A stretch of DNA of 64,000 nt, from positions 6,083,501 through 6,147,500 of the forward strand of contig NZ_CP053564.1 of NCBI RefSeq assembly GCF_013155125.1. The letters run 5' to 3'. Source of the stretch: Pseudonocardia broussonetiae. Lineage in GTDB: Bacteria > Actinomycetota > Actinomycetes > Mycobacteriales > Pseudonocardiaceae. The notes under the pieces are model-generated. The model ran no database searches. It was not told the DNA's origin and saw nothing but the letters and a program-made list of their open reading frames with translations. This document shows positions 24,961-33,223 of this stretch, piece after piece. A program made the translations under genes and the position numbers. Positions within the stretch are counted from its first letter, which is position 1. Each line of letters begins with the position of its first letter.

Positions 24961-24978
24961 GCGCACTTCCGACGATCA
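24961..24978. repeat. Right 18 bases of the interrupted 64-bp hairpin
   Basis: Ends CGACGATCA, the normal right tip of the family. Confidence 0.75.
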
Positions 24979-25195
24979 TGCCGCGGGCGTCCGGGTCCCG
25001 GTGGGCCGCCCGGTCGGAGCGCGCCCCCCGCCCGGTCCGCCGTTGACGCGGCGGCTGGTGGATCGGTGATCGTTGGAAGTGTGCCGTGAGCGTCGGCCGG
25101 ACGACCGTGGTGGCGCGGTCCCGGCGATCACCGCCGCCGGTTCGCGTCGTGATCGTCAGGAATGCGACCTCACGGCCCTCCCGGCGACCGTCGGG
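24972..25195 (+). repeat. Right copy of the diverged ~230-bp duplication
   Basis: Partner of 23345-23575 with the same internal order, including hairpin repeats at 25067-25130 and 25150-25209. No gene is visible between the IS and rnpB. Confidence 0.6.
25067..25130. repeat. 64-bp hairpin repeat
   Basis: TGATCG...GATCA with a diverged left arm. Corresponds in position to 23441-23504 of the left duplicate. Confidence 0.7.
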
Positions 25196-25209
25196 GCTCA
25201 CTCTCGATC
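25150..25209. repeat. Hairpin repeat with deleted right tip
   Basis: Begins TGATCGTCAGGAATGCG like 23524-23587 but lacks the final GATCA. It lies about 40 bases past the predicted 3' end of rnpB on the plus map. Confidence 0.6.
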
Positions 25210-25247
25210 GGTCCGACTACTCATGTTCGTGCTGCTCAGAGGCGTGA

Positions 25248-25658
25248 GTGGGACGAGCTGGCCTGTAAGCCGGATCCTGTGCCCTCCACCCCTCGCGGGG
25301 CGGCGGGCGGCGACCATCCATCTAGGCCCGCCGTCACCGACGGGCTCGTGCGACCTACCCGCAGACTCGGACGGGCCGCCCTCGAACGCCTGCGCAGGTC
25401 CCGCCGGAGCGGGGCCCTCTTGGTCTTGCTCCGGGTGGGGTTTACCGAGCCACCCCGGTCACCCGGGGTGCTGGTGGTCTCTTACACCACCGTTTCACCC
25501 TTACCGCCGGGTCTCCCCGGAGGCGGTCTGTTCTCTGTGGCACTGTCCCGCGGGTCGCCCCGGGTTGCCGTTGACAACCACCCTGCCCTGCGGAGTCCGG
25601 ACTTTCCTCGGCGACGATCCGGAGATCGTCGACGCGGCCGCCCGGCCAGCTCGTCCGC
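25248..25658 (-). ncRNA. rnpB: RNase P RNA, bacterial type A
   Basis: Catalytic RNA that removes 5' leaders from tRNA precursors. On the minus strand it opens with GACGAGCTGGCCGGGCGGCC. It contains the universal GAGGAAAGTCCGGACTCC and CAGGGTGGTTGTCAACGG segments, ACAGAGAACAGACCGCC, GGTAAGGGTGAAACGGTGG and CGGTAAACCCCACCCGGAGC. It ends with TTACAGGCCAGCTCGTCC, which pairs with the 5' end as helix P1. The ~410-base length fits actinobacteria. The exact ends are estimated from P1. Confidence 0.95.
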
Positions 25659-25664
25659 ACGCCC

Positions 25665-25670
25665 AGTGTA
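25665..25670 (-). promoter_or_regulatory. -10 hexamer of rnpB (TACACT)
   Basis: TACACT on the minus strand, 7 bases before the predicted RNA 5' end; no clear -35 is visible. Confidence 0.6.
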
Positions 25671-25779
25671 GGGACGCGGGGGTGGGGACGGAGCGGGCGG
25701 GTCCGCTCACGCAACGTGACCGGAGGTTTGACGGGCGCCCGGCCTGGCCACCCGTACGTGTGATGCAGAAGCCGCACCG

Positions 25780-27516
25780 GTGACGTCCCGTGACGGGCCC
25801 GACGCCGGAGCCCTCTTCCGGCCCGGCGCAGACCTCACCGCCGACAACGCCCTCGTCCCCGTCCCGCGGTCCGGCGACGTCCCGCGGTCCGGCGACGACC
25901 TGCCCGACGAGCGACCCGGCGACGACCTGCCCGACGAGCGACCCGACGACGCCCCGCCGCGCCGCCCCCCGCTCGGTGCCCTGCTCGCCGTCGTTCTGGG
26001 CCTGCTCGCCGTCGTGCGCGTGGCGGTCGCCTCGTGGCAGCTCCCATCGGCGCCCGGCGAGGCTCGCCTCGTCGACGGGGCGTTCGCGGCGCTGCGGCTG
26101 CCGGGAATGGAGGCCGTGGCGGACGGTCCGGGTGAGCTGCTCGCCCGCCTGCAGCTCACCTCCCACGCCGCGCTGACCGGCGCGTTCGACCGCCACCCCG
26201 ACGTCCTCGGCGGGGCGCGGGAGCTCGCGGTGCTTGCGTTCGTCGTGCTGCTCGTGGGGGTCGCGCTCGTCGCCCGGTCCCTGGCCCGGCCGGGGGCGCT
26301 CGCCGTGCTCCTGGCGCTGTTCGTGCTCTGCGAGCCGGCCGTCGAGGCACTGGCGACCTTCGGTCCGGGGCAGCTCGGCGCGATGTGGCTCGCGGTGGGT
26401 GCGGCCCTGCTGCTGCGGCGGGCGGCGGTGCCGCGGGCGCTCGGGGTCCTCGCCGTGCTGGCGGGCGTGCTGACCGCTCCCCTGCTGCTCGTCGCCGTCG
26501 TCCTGGTGATCGTGGCGTCCGGCGCCCGCACCGTGCCGGCCGCGGCGCTGGGCGCGGCGGCCGCGCTGGCCGTCCTGGGCGGGGTGCTGCTCGTGCTCGG
26601 TCCCCCGGTGGCGGCGACGAGTGCGGTCGACGGGTCCGGGCGGGTCGTGCTGCTGCTCGTCGCCCTGGCCGTCGCGGTCGGCGGGGCGCTGCGGCGCGAG
26701 AGCCGGCCGGCCGCCGTCGCGCTCGCGGGCGTCGCCCTCCTGGTGGCCGCGGTGCCCGGCGACACCGCCGTCGCCCTGCTCGTCGCGGGCGTGCTCGTGA
26801 CCGGGGCGGTGGTCGTCGACGCGCTGCCCCGGGCGGCACCCGCGGCGGTCGCCGTCGCCGGCGCGGCCTGGGTCGGCGCCGCTGCCCTGGTGGCCACGAC
26901 GGCGTGGTCGGACCCGCCCGCGCCCTCACCGCACCGCGACCTCGCCGCGTGGATCACCGCCACCACCGACCCCGCGACCGCGCTGACCGTCCCGGCGGGG
27001 CTGCGGTCCGACCTCCTCCGCGACGGCGTCCCGGTCGGGCGGTTCGGGCCGGCGCCCGCGCTCGCCGTCGTCGAGGGGCCCGACGACCGCGCGGACCGAC
27101 TGGCCGTCTTCGGCACGGGGCCCCGGCGGCTGACGGTGGTGCCGACCGCTCCCGGGACCGCCGAGGACCCCGCCCGCAGCCGGGCGGGCACCCAGCTCGA
27201 CCGCAACCCCCGCCTCGACGCCCCCGACGACGTCCGCGCGCTGCTCACCTCCGGCGGCGTGGACCGCCGCGCCCTCGCGGTGCTGGGCGGCCTCGCCGGG
27301 CGCGGCGACGTCACCGTCACCGCGCTGCCCGTCGTCGCGGGCGAGGACCCGGCGACGGCGCGCCACCAGGTCGTCCTCGCCGGGACCGACCCGGACACCC
27401 TCGGCTGGCTGCGCGCCCAGCAGCCCCCGTACGCCCCGCTGATCGCCGCGGGTGCCGACGGCACCGTGACCCTGACCTGGCCCCTCCCGGCGCCGGCGAC
27501 GGTTTTCGCCCGGTGA
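25780..27516 (+). CDS. Polytopic membrane protein with proline/aspartate-rich N-terminus
   Basis: A 578-residue protein of unrecognised family. Residues ~1-60 are hydrophilic with short repeats (PRSGDV/PRSGDD and two copies of DDLPDERPGD). About eight to nine hydrophobic segments follow between ~65 and 385, then a ~190-residue probably extracytoplasmic domain (from DLAAWITATTDP) rich in beta-strand-like stretches. It precedes a secreted DUF4397 protein and a class F sortase, a set seen together in actinobacteria, so a surface or envelope role is likely. The architecture recalls membrane glycosyltransferases, but no catalytic motif is evident. Confidence 0.78.
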   Translation: MTSRDGPDAGALFRPGADLTADNALVPVPRSGDVPRSGDDLPDERPGDDLPDERPDDAPPRRPPLGALLAVVLGLLAVVRVAVASWQLPSAPGEARLVDGAFAALRLPGMEAVADGPGELLARLQLTSHAALTGAFDRHPDVLGGARELAVLAFVVLLVGVALVARSLARPGALAVLLALFVLCEPAVEALATFGPGQLGAMWLAVGAALLLRRAAVPRALGVLAVLAGVLTAPLLLVAVVLVIVASGARTVPAAALGAAAALAVLGGVLLVLGPPVAATSAVDGSGRVVLLLVALAVAVGGALRRESRPAAVALAGVALLVAAVPGDTAVALLVAGVLVTGAVVVDALPRAAPAAVAVAGAAWVGAAALVATTAWSDPPAPSPHRDLAAWITATTDPATALTVPAGLRSDLLRDGVPVGRFGPAPALAVVEGPDDRADRLAVFGTGPRRLTVVPTAPGTAEDPARSRAGTQLDRNPRLDAPDDVRALLTSGGVDRRALAVLGGLAGRGDVTVTALPVVAGEDPATARHQVVLAGTDPDTLGWLRAQQPPYAPLIAAGADGTVTLTWPLPAPATVFAR

Positions 27517-27578
27517 ACCCCGAACCCCGATCACGCACCCCCGACATCACGCACCCCGACCACGACGGAGCCCCGCCC

Positions 27579-28406
27579 ATGACCGCTCGCCCCCACCGGA
27601 TGCCGGCGGTGGTGCTCGTCGCCCTGCTGGTCGCCGCGCTCTCGGCCCTCGTGGCCCCGTCGGCCTCCGCGGCCGGCGGCACCTACCTCCGGCTCGCCCA
27701 CCTCTCCCCCGACACCCCGCCGGTGGACGTCGTCGTCACCTCGTTCACCGGCGCTACGTCCGAGCTGCAGGGCGTGGCCTACGGCGACGTGTCGTCCTAC
27801 AAGCAGATCGAGCCGGGCACCTACACGGTGCAGATGCGCCCCGCGGGCGAGCCGGACGCGCCGCCGATCGTCACCGGCACGCTGGACGCCGAGGCCGGCG
27901 GCGCGTACACCGCGGCCGGGCTCGGCGACCGCGCGGAGATCGCCGTGAACGTCCTCGTCGACGACCTCACGCCGCCCCCGCCCGGGCAGGCGCGGGTGCG
28001 CGTGGTGCAGGGCGCCGCGGCGGCCGACCAGGTGCGCGTGGACTGGAACGGCGCTCCCGTGCTCGACGTCGCCTTCGGCACCGCCACCTCCTACGTCACG
28101 GTGCCCGCCGGGACCGGCGAGTTCACCGTCGTGCCGACCGCCGGCGACCCCGCCCGGATCGGCGTGGAGCTGGCGGCGGGCGGCGTGTACAGCGTCGTCG
28201 TGGTCGAGCGCGACGGCGGCCTGGCCGGAGAGCTCCGGACCGACGCGCTGGGCCCGGACGTCGCCCCGGAGGGCGGTATCGACACCGGCCTCGGCGGCAC
28301 CGCGGAGCCCGACGTTCCGGACGCCGCGCTGTCCGCCGTCGCCGCCGGGCTCCTGGTCTGCACGACCGTGGGCCTCGGGGTGCGCCGCCGCGCGCACCGG
28401 CGGTGA
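27579..28406 (+). CDS. Secreted DUF4397 protein with C-terminal membrane anchor
   Basis: A 275-residue surface protein. A signal peptide spans residues 1-32 (ending SASA/AG), two DUF4397 beta domains follow (YLRLAHLSPDTPPVDV and ARVRVVQGAAAADQVRV), and a C-terminal hydrophobic segment (LSAVAAGLLVCTTVGLG) ends in a basic tail RRRAHRR. The tail looks like a sorting signal without LPXTG. The next gene is a sortase overlapping by 4 bases, so this protein is the obvious candidate substrate, but the recognition motif would have to be non-standard (inference). Confidence 0.85.
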   Translation: MTARPHRMPAVVLVALLVAALSALVAPSASAAGGTYLRLAHLSPDTPPVDVVVTSFTGATSELQGVAYGDVSSYKQIEPGTYTVQMRPAGEPDAPPIVTGTLDAEAGGAYTAAGLGDRAEIAVNVLVDDLTPPPPGQARVRVVQGAAAADQVRVDWNGAPVLDVAFGTATSYVTVPAGTGEFTVVPTAGDPARIGVELAAGGVYSVVVVERDGGLAGELRTDALGPDVAPEGGIDTGLGGTAEPDVPDAALSAVAAGLLVCTTVGLGVRRRAHRR

Positions 28407-29017
28407 GAGCGGCCCTGGCCGCCCTGGCCCTGCTGCTCGCGCTCGCGGCGTGCGGGTCGCCCGCTGCGCCGCCGCCCGCCGTCGCGGCCGCCCCGGCCGG
28501 CGTCGTCGAACAGGCACCGCCGGCCGCGGAGCAGGCACCGCCAGACGGGAAGCGGGTGGCGCCCGAACGGCTGCGCATCCCGTCGATCGGCGTGGACACC
28601 GGCTTCGTCGACCTCGGCCTCGACGACGCCGGCGCCCTCGCCGCCCCGGCGACCACCGACGTGGCCGGGTGGTTCGCCGCCGGCCCGGCCCCGGGCGACG
28701 CCGGTCCGGCCCTGGTGGCGGGCCACGTCGACTCCCGCGCCGGTCCGGGCGTCTTCTTCCGCCTGGGCGAGCTGCGGGTGGGCGACCGCGTGGAGGTGCA
28801 GCGGGCCGACGGAACCGTCGTCGCGTTCACCGTGACCGCCCGGACCGACACCCCGAAGGCCGAGTTCCCGACCGCGCAGGTCTACGCGCCGACGCCCGTC
28901 CCCGAGCTGCGCCTCGTGACCTGCAGTGGCACGTTCGACCGCGCCACCGGGCACTACCGCGACAACGTCGTGGTGGACGCGGTCGCCGACACCGCGACGG
29001 AGTGGTCGATCGACTGA
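28403..29017 (+). CDS. Class F sortase, predicted lipoprotein
   Basis: A 204-residue transpeptidase. H108 (VAGHVDS), C174 (LVTCSG) and R186 (HYRDNVVV) give the catalytic triad of class F sortases. The N-terminus has a lipobox LAAC at 14-17 rather than a plain signal anchor, so the enzyme may be lipid-tethered. GTG 28403 overlaps the DUF4397 stop (GTGA). An A/P-rich linker (20-50) with two copies of QAPPA/QAPPD precedes the fold. It is convergent with the small zinc-ribbon gene, with a 4-base gap. Confidence 0.88.
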   Translation: MRAALAALALLLALAACGSPAAPPPAVAAAPAGVVEQAPPAAEQAPPDGKRVAPERLRIPSIGVDTGFVDLGLDDAGALAAPATTDVAGWFAAGPAPGDAGPALVAGHVDSRAGPGVFFRLGELRVGDRVEVQRADGTVVAFTVTARTDTPKAEFPTAQVYAPTPVPELRLVTCSGTFDRATGHYRDNVVVDAVADTATEWSID

Positions 29018-29021
29018 CCCG

Positions 29022-29180
29022 TCACGGAGCGGGCTCGTACGGGGTGCCGCACCGCCAGCAGCGCTCGCCCTCGTCGCCCTCGGACGGCATCGCCCCGCAC
29101 TCGGGGCACAGCCGGTGCAGCCAGCAGACCGGGTCGCCGGGGTCATCGGCGGCAGCGTCGTCGGCAGCGGCGTCGGCCAT
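29022..29180 (-). CDS. Small zinc-ribbon protein
   Basis: A 52-residue protein with paired CPEC and CWRC motifs (residues ~22-45) and an acidic alanine-rich N-terminus. Its ATG overlaps the HAD phosphatase stop (ATGA), so it should be co-translated with it. Function unknown; it could be a metal-binding partner or regulator of the phosphatase. Confidence 0.7.
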   Translation of the reverse strand: MADAAADDAAADDPGDPVCWLHRLCPECGAMPSEGDEGERCWRCGTPYEPAP

Positions 29181-29854
29181 CAGAAGTGCGCCGTCAGGTC
29201 GCGCAGGGAGGCGACGGTGAGCACGGCCGGGTCGTCGACGTCGGCCTCCTCGTGCGCCCAGGTGTGCGGGTGGGGCACGAACACGGCGTTCAGCCCGGCG
29301 GCGCGGGCGGGCAGGATGTCCGAGCGCGGGGAGTTGCCGATCATCCACGTCACCGACGGGTCGAGCGAGAGCTCCGTGACCAGCGCCGCGTAGGTCGCCA
29401 CGTCCTTGCGCGCGACGACGTGCGCCGTGGTGAAGTGGTGGGCCAGCCCGGAGCGCTCGACCTTCGCCAGCTGCTCGGTGCGGTCGCCCTTCGTCATCAG
29501 CCGCAGGTCGTGGCGCGTGCCCAGCTCGGTCAGGACCTCCTCGACGCCGGGCAGCAGCTCCAGCTCCTGCTGCTGCAGCAGCGCGGCGGCGAGCCCGGCG
29601 ATCTCGACGCGCTCGGCCTCGGAGACGTCGCGCCCGCGCACGTGCGTGACGCACTCGTGCAGCGACCGCAGGAACACCGCGCTGCCGTAGCCGTGCAGCG
29701 CGATGTTGGCGGTCTCGATCTCCTCGCGCACCAGGCGGGCGTGGGCCTCGTCGGGGTGGGCGAGCCAGGCGAAGAAGTCCTCCACCACGCGCTCGAACAG
29801 GACGTTGTTCTCCCAGAGCGTGTCGTCGGCGTCGAAGATGAGGGTGCTCGGCAC
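29180..29854 (-). CDS. HAD-superfamily hydrolase
   Basis: A 224-residue phosphatase-like protein. The nucleophile motif DADDT is at 8-12, the second motif LMTKGD near 120, the lysine in VARKD near 145 and the final acidic motif WMIGNSPRSD near 165-175. The asparagine-serine pair in the last motif and the all-helical cap match the YjjG/phosphoglycolate-like branch. GTG 29854 lies 6 bases after a TACCGT hexamer, indicating a leaderless mRNA. Substrate unknown. Confidence 0.86.
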   Translation of the reverse strand: MPSTLIFDADDTLWENNVLFERVVEDFFAWLAHPDEAHARLVREEIETANIALHGYGSAVFLRSLHECVTHVRGRDVSEAERVEIAGLAAALLQQQELELLPGVEEVLTELGTRHDLRLMTKGDRTEQLAKVERSGLAHHFTTAHVVARKDVATYAALVTELSLDPSVTWMIGNSPRSDILPARAAGLNAVFVPHPHTWAHEEADVDDPAVLTVASLRDLTAHF

Positions 29855-29860
29855 GCCCCG

Positions 29861-29866
29861 ACGGTA
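29861..29866 (-). promoter_or_regulatory. -10 hexamer TACCGT of the HAD gene
   Basis: Six bases upstream of GTG 29854; leaderless arrangement. Confidence 0.5.
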
Positions 29867-29895
29867 GCCGCTGAGCGGGCCGTCCCGCCGCGGAA

Positions 29896-29901
29896 TACGG
29901 T
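29896..29901 (+). promoter_or_regulatory. -10 hexamer TACGGT of the TauE/SafE gene
   Basis: Seven bases upstream of GTG 29909; leaderless arrangement. Confidence 0.5.
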
Positions 29902-29908
29902 CACGGGC

Positions 29909-30673
29909 GTGATCGACGTGTCGTCGCCGGCTGCGCTGGTGTTCCTGCTCGTGGCCGGGCTGCTGGCGGGCGCGGTCAACGCCGTCGCGGGCGGCGGGTC
30001 GCTGCTGGTGTTCCCCGCGCTGCTGGCCGTCGGGTTCCCGCCGCTGGCCGCGAACGTCACCAACTCGGTGGCGCAGTGGCCGGGCTACCTCGGCATCGTC
30101 GCGGGCGCGCGCAAGGACCTGCGCGGGCAGGGCAGGCGGATCGCGCTGACCTCGGCCGTGGCGGCCGTCGGGGCGGGCATCGGGTGCGTGCTGCTGCTCG
30201 TGCTGCCCGGGTCGGTGTTCGACGCGGTCGTGCCGGTGCTGGTGCTGCTGGCCAGCGCGGTGATGGCGCTGGGCCCGTGGATCAAGCGCCGCATCGGGAC
30301 GCCCGACGCCGGCGCGCCCGACCGCAACGCCGGCCTGCTCGCCGCCGTCTTCCTCGCCGCGATCTACGGCGGCTACTTCGGCGGCGCGCTGGGCGTCATC
30401 CTCATCGCGACGCTCTCGCTGTGCGTCGGCGACCACCTGCGCCGCGTCAACGCGCTCAAGGGCCTGCTGTCGCTGGTGATCGCCACGGTGACGGTCGCGG
30501 TCTTCGCGTTCGGCGCGCCCGTCGACTGGCTCGCGGTCGCGCTGCTCGCCCCCACCACGCTGGTCGGCGGCTTCCTGGGCGCCCGCGTGGCGCAGCGCCT
30601 GCCGGAGAGCGTGCTGCGCTGGGCCGTCGTCCTGCTCGGCCTCGGCGTCGGGATCGCGCTGCTCCTGACGTGA
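29909..30673 (+). CDS. TauE/SafE family anion exporter
   Basis: A 254-residue membrane protein with about eight helices. The first helix carries AGAVNAVAGGGSLLVFPALL and a repeat half near 150 carries YGGYFGGALGVI, the diagnostic paired motifs of TauE/SafE transporters of sulfite, sulfoacetate or other small anions. Divergent from the HAD gene and convergent, with a 1-base gap, to the ArsB-like permease. Substrate not evident. Confidence 0.9.
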   Translation: MIDVSSPAALVFLLVAGLLAGAVNAVAGGGSLLVFPALLAVGFPPLAANVTNSVAQWPGYLGIVAGARKDLRGQGRRIALTSAVAAVGAGIGCVLLLVLPGSVFDAVVPVLVLLASAVMALGPWIKRRIGTPDAGAPDRNAGLLAAVFLAAIYGGYFGGALGVILIATLSLCVGDHLRRVNALKGLLSLVIATVTVAVFAFGAPVDWLAVALLAPTTLVGGFLGARVAQRLPESVLRWAVVLLGLGVGIALLLT

Positions 30674-30674
30674 G

Positions 30675-31919
30675 TCAGAGCAGCTGCAGCCCCGCCCACA
30701 GCGCGACCACGGCCGCCACCAGCCCCACCGGCACCGTCAGCAGGCCGAGGCCGGTGAACTCCCGCACCGTCGGCGCCGCCTCCGTGCCCACGAGCACGCG
30801 CCGCCACAGCAGGGTGGCCAGCGAGCCGACGTAGGTGAGGTTCGGGCCGATGTTGACCCCGATCAGCACGGCCAGCACCAGGCCGGGCGCGGGGGCGTCG
30901 CCCAGCACGGAGAGCAGCACGAGCGTCGCCGGGATGTTGTTGACGACGTTCGCCAGCAGCGCGGCCAGCGCGGCCAGACCCAGCAGCCCCGGGAGCGAGG
31001 ACGAGGACGGGACGACGGCGGCCAGCGCCGCGCCGAGCCCGTTGGCCGTGACCGCCTCGACGACGACGCCGAGCGCGAGCACGAACAGGCAGAACAGCGG
31101 GTCGGCCGCGCGCAGCAGCGCCACCGGACGGGCCCGGCGGGCGAGCAGGGCGCGCGCCCCCAGCACGAGCGCGCCGGCCGCGGCGACCCACACCGGCTCG
31201 ATCCCCGACAGCGACGACAGACCGAACCCGGCCAGCGTCGCGGCCAGCACGGCGAGCGCGAACCGGGGCGCGGCGACGTCGGGGGCGGGCGCCGCGGCGG
31301 CCGGCGGTGCCGCCAGGTCGGTGCCGAACCACCAGCGCAGCGCCGCGTACTCGACGGCGATCACGACCAGCCAGGGCGCCACCATGAGCGCGGCGAAGGA
31401 CAGGAACGTCAGCCCGGACGCCGCGAACGCCAGAAGGTTGGTCAGGTTCGACACCGGCAGCACCAGCGACGCCGAGTTGGCGAGGTGCGTGCACGCGTAG
31501 ACGTGCGGGCGGGCGCGCACCGCGAGCAGCCGGGCCGTCGCGAGCACCACCGGCGTCAGCAGGACGACGGTGGCGTCGAGGCTCAGGACCGCGGTCGTCA
31601 CCGAGGCGGCGGCGAACGTCAGCCCGAGCAGCCGCGGTGCGCTCCCCCGCCCGGCCGCGGCCATCCGCGCGCCGAGCCAGGCGAACACGCCCTCGACCCC
31701 GGCGAGGTGGCCCAGCAGCAGGATCGCGGCCAGGAAGGCGACGGTCGGGCCGAGCTCGACGACCTCCTCGACGGCCGCGGCCGGCGACACCAGCCCGAGC
31801 AGCAGCGCGAGACCCGCGGCCGGGACGGCGACCACCGCCTCGGGCAGGCCCCGCGGTGACGCCAGCGCGAACGCCAGCACCACCACGAGCAGGACGAGGG
31901 CGAGCGCCCCGTCGATCAC
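30675..31919 (-). CDS. ArsB/NhaD-superfamily permease (arsenical pump-like)
   Basis: A 414-residue inner-membrane carrier with about 11 helices. Internal hairpin-like motifs typical of the ion transporter superfamily are present: SNLTNLLAF near 155 and ANVVNNIPATLVLL near 330, with LDATVVLLTPVVLATA near 115. This matches ArsB-type arsenite/antimonite exporters, although no arsR or arsC lies nearby, so a different anion or Na+ role is possible. It may be co-transcribed after carbonic anhydrase (21-base gap). Confidence 0.82.
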   Translation of the reverse strand: MIDGALALVLLVVVLAFALASPRGLPEAVVAVPAAGLALLLGLVSPAAAVEEVVELGPTVAFLAAILLLGHLAGVEGVFAWLGARMAAAGRGSAPRLLGLTFAAASVTTAVLSLDATVVLLTPVVLATARLLAVRARPHVYACTHLANSASLVLPVSNLTNLLAFAASGLTFLSFAALMVAPWLVVIAVEYAALRWWFGTDLAAPPAAAAPAPDVAAPRFALAVLAATLAGFGLSSLSGIEPVWVAAAGALVLGARALLARRARPVALLRAADPLFCLFVLALGVVVEAVTANGLGAALAAVVPSSSSLPGLLGLAALAALLANVVNNIPATLVLLSVLGDAPAPGLVLAVLIGVNIGPNLTYVGSLATLLWRRVLVGTEAAPTVREFTGLGLLTVPVGLVAAVVALWAGLQLL

Positions 31920-31940
31920 GCGTGTCGCAGCGAGGAGTGC

Positions 31941-32471
31941 TCAGGCGACGGCGTCGTCCCGGCTCCCGCCGTCCTCGTGGACCTCCAGAAGGTGGAAGTC
32001 CTCCAGGTCCAGCACGAACCCGCGGATCTTCGTGCCCGGCAGCAGGAACGGGTCGCGCCGCAGCAGCGCCATGTCGCGGCGGACGCTGACCACCGGGTCG
32101 CGGAACGCGTGCGTGCGCCACGGCGGACGCATCCCGGTCTCCTCGGCGAGCTCCTCGGTGAAGTCGTCCTCGGTGAACGTCGTGAGGCCGCAGCCGGCGT
32201 GCTGCACGAGCAGGACGTCGCGGGTGTGCAGCTTGCGCTGGCTGATCGTCAGCGAGCGGATCACGTCGTCGGTGACGACGCCGCCCGCGTTGCGCAGCAC
32301 GTGCACCTCACCCAGCTTCATGCCGAACAGCGCGAACACGTCGATGCGGGAGTCCATGCAGGTCAGCAGCGCCGTGTGCAGCGCGGGCGGTACGGGGAGC
32401 CCCTCGGCGTTGCTCGCGGCGAGACGACCGCCGCCCGCCTCGTAGCGTGCCAGCAGATCCTCGATGGCCAT
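31941..32471 (-). CDS. Beta-carbonic anhydrase
   Basis: Zinc enzyme for CO2/bicarbonate interconversion, 176 residues. Zinc ligands are C38, H91 and C94 (CMDSR and QHAGCG), and D40/R42 form the conserved dyad. The product is on the short side, like mycobacterial Rv1284-type enzymes. The ATG at 32471 is preceded by GAGAGGGG; the upstream extension is a shadow. Confidence 0.93.
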   Translation of the reverse strand: MAIEDLLARYEAGGGRLAASNAEGLPVPPALHTALLTCMDSRIDVFALFGMKLGEVHVLRNAGGVVTDDVIRSLTISQRKLHTRDVLLVQHAGCGLTTFTEDDFTEELAEETGMRPPWRTHAFRDPVVSVRRDMALLRRDPFLLPGTKIRGFVLDLEDFHLLEVHEDGGSRDDAVA

Positions 32472-32560
32472 CGCCCGTACCCCTCTCGTCCCGGTGACAG
32501 GCCGACCATAGGCGACGAGGGCGCCGCGGTCCTCCGAGCGTGCTCGGGACCACCCGGTGA

Positions 32561-33223
32561 TCAGCCGGCCGGGTGGTGGCTCGTGTCGTTGACCAGCCGC
32601 ACGCTGGTGCCGCCGTCGGGGTAGTAGGCCACCTCGGACAGGCTCGCGAGGTCGAGGTGCATCCGGTAGAGGATCTCCGGGCCGGCGCCCAGCGCGTCGC
32701 GCAGCAGCATCTTGATCGGCGTCACGTGGCTGACGACGACGACCGTGCCGCCCCCGTACGCGGCGAGGATCGCGTCGCGCTCGGTCGCGATCCGCTCCGA
32801 CACCTGCGCGAAGCTCTCCCCGCCGGGCGGGGCGACGTCCTGGCTGCCCAGCCACAGCGCGTGCAGCTCGGGGTCGCGCTGCTTGGCCTCGCCGAACGTC
32901 AGCCCCTCCCAGGAGCCGAAGTCGGTCTCGATGAGCCCCTCGCGGACCTCCAGCGGCGCGTTCGTCGCCTCGGCGACGGTGGCCGCGGTCTGGCGCGCGC
33001 GGCGCAGCGGGGAGCTGACGATCGCGGTGATCTCCGCGCCGATCCGGGCGAGTCGGACCGCCGCGCCCGCCGCCTGGGCGTGGCCCAGCGCGGTGAGCTC
33101 GGGGTCGCCGTGGCCGGAGTAGCGGCGCCCGACCGACAGCTCGGTCTGGCCGTGGCGCAGCAGCAGCAGGCGCGTCGGCTCGCCGGTCTGGCCGGTCCAG
33201 GACGTGGACGCCGGGGCCGTCAC
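32561..33223 (-). CDS. Histidine phosphatase family protein (CobC/acid phosphatase-like)
   Basis: A 220-residue phosphoglycerate-mutase-fold enzyme. The nucleophile is H24 in LLRHGQTE, with SSPLRRARQT, ETDFGSWEG and VVVSHVTPI supplying the rest of the pocket. In Mycobacterium tuberculosis the syntenic gene (Rv2228c) fuses this domain to an RNase HI; here the RNase H part is absent. GTG 33223 overlaps the zinc-ribbon stop. Likely role: phosphatase linked to cobalamin (alpha-ribazole phosphate) or general acid phosphatase. Confidence 0.87.
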   Translation of the reverse strand: MTAPASTSWTGQTGEPTRLLLLRHGQTELSVGRRYSGHGDPELTALGHAQAAGAAVRLARIGAEITAIVSSPLRRARQTAATVAEATNAPLEVREGLIETDFGSWEGLTFGEAKQRDPELHALWLGSQDVAPPGGESFAQVSERIATERDAILAAYGGGTVVVVSHVTPIKMLLRDALGAGPEILYRMHLDLASLSEVAYYPDGGTSVRLVNDTSHHPAG

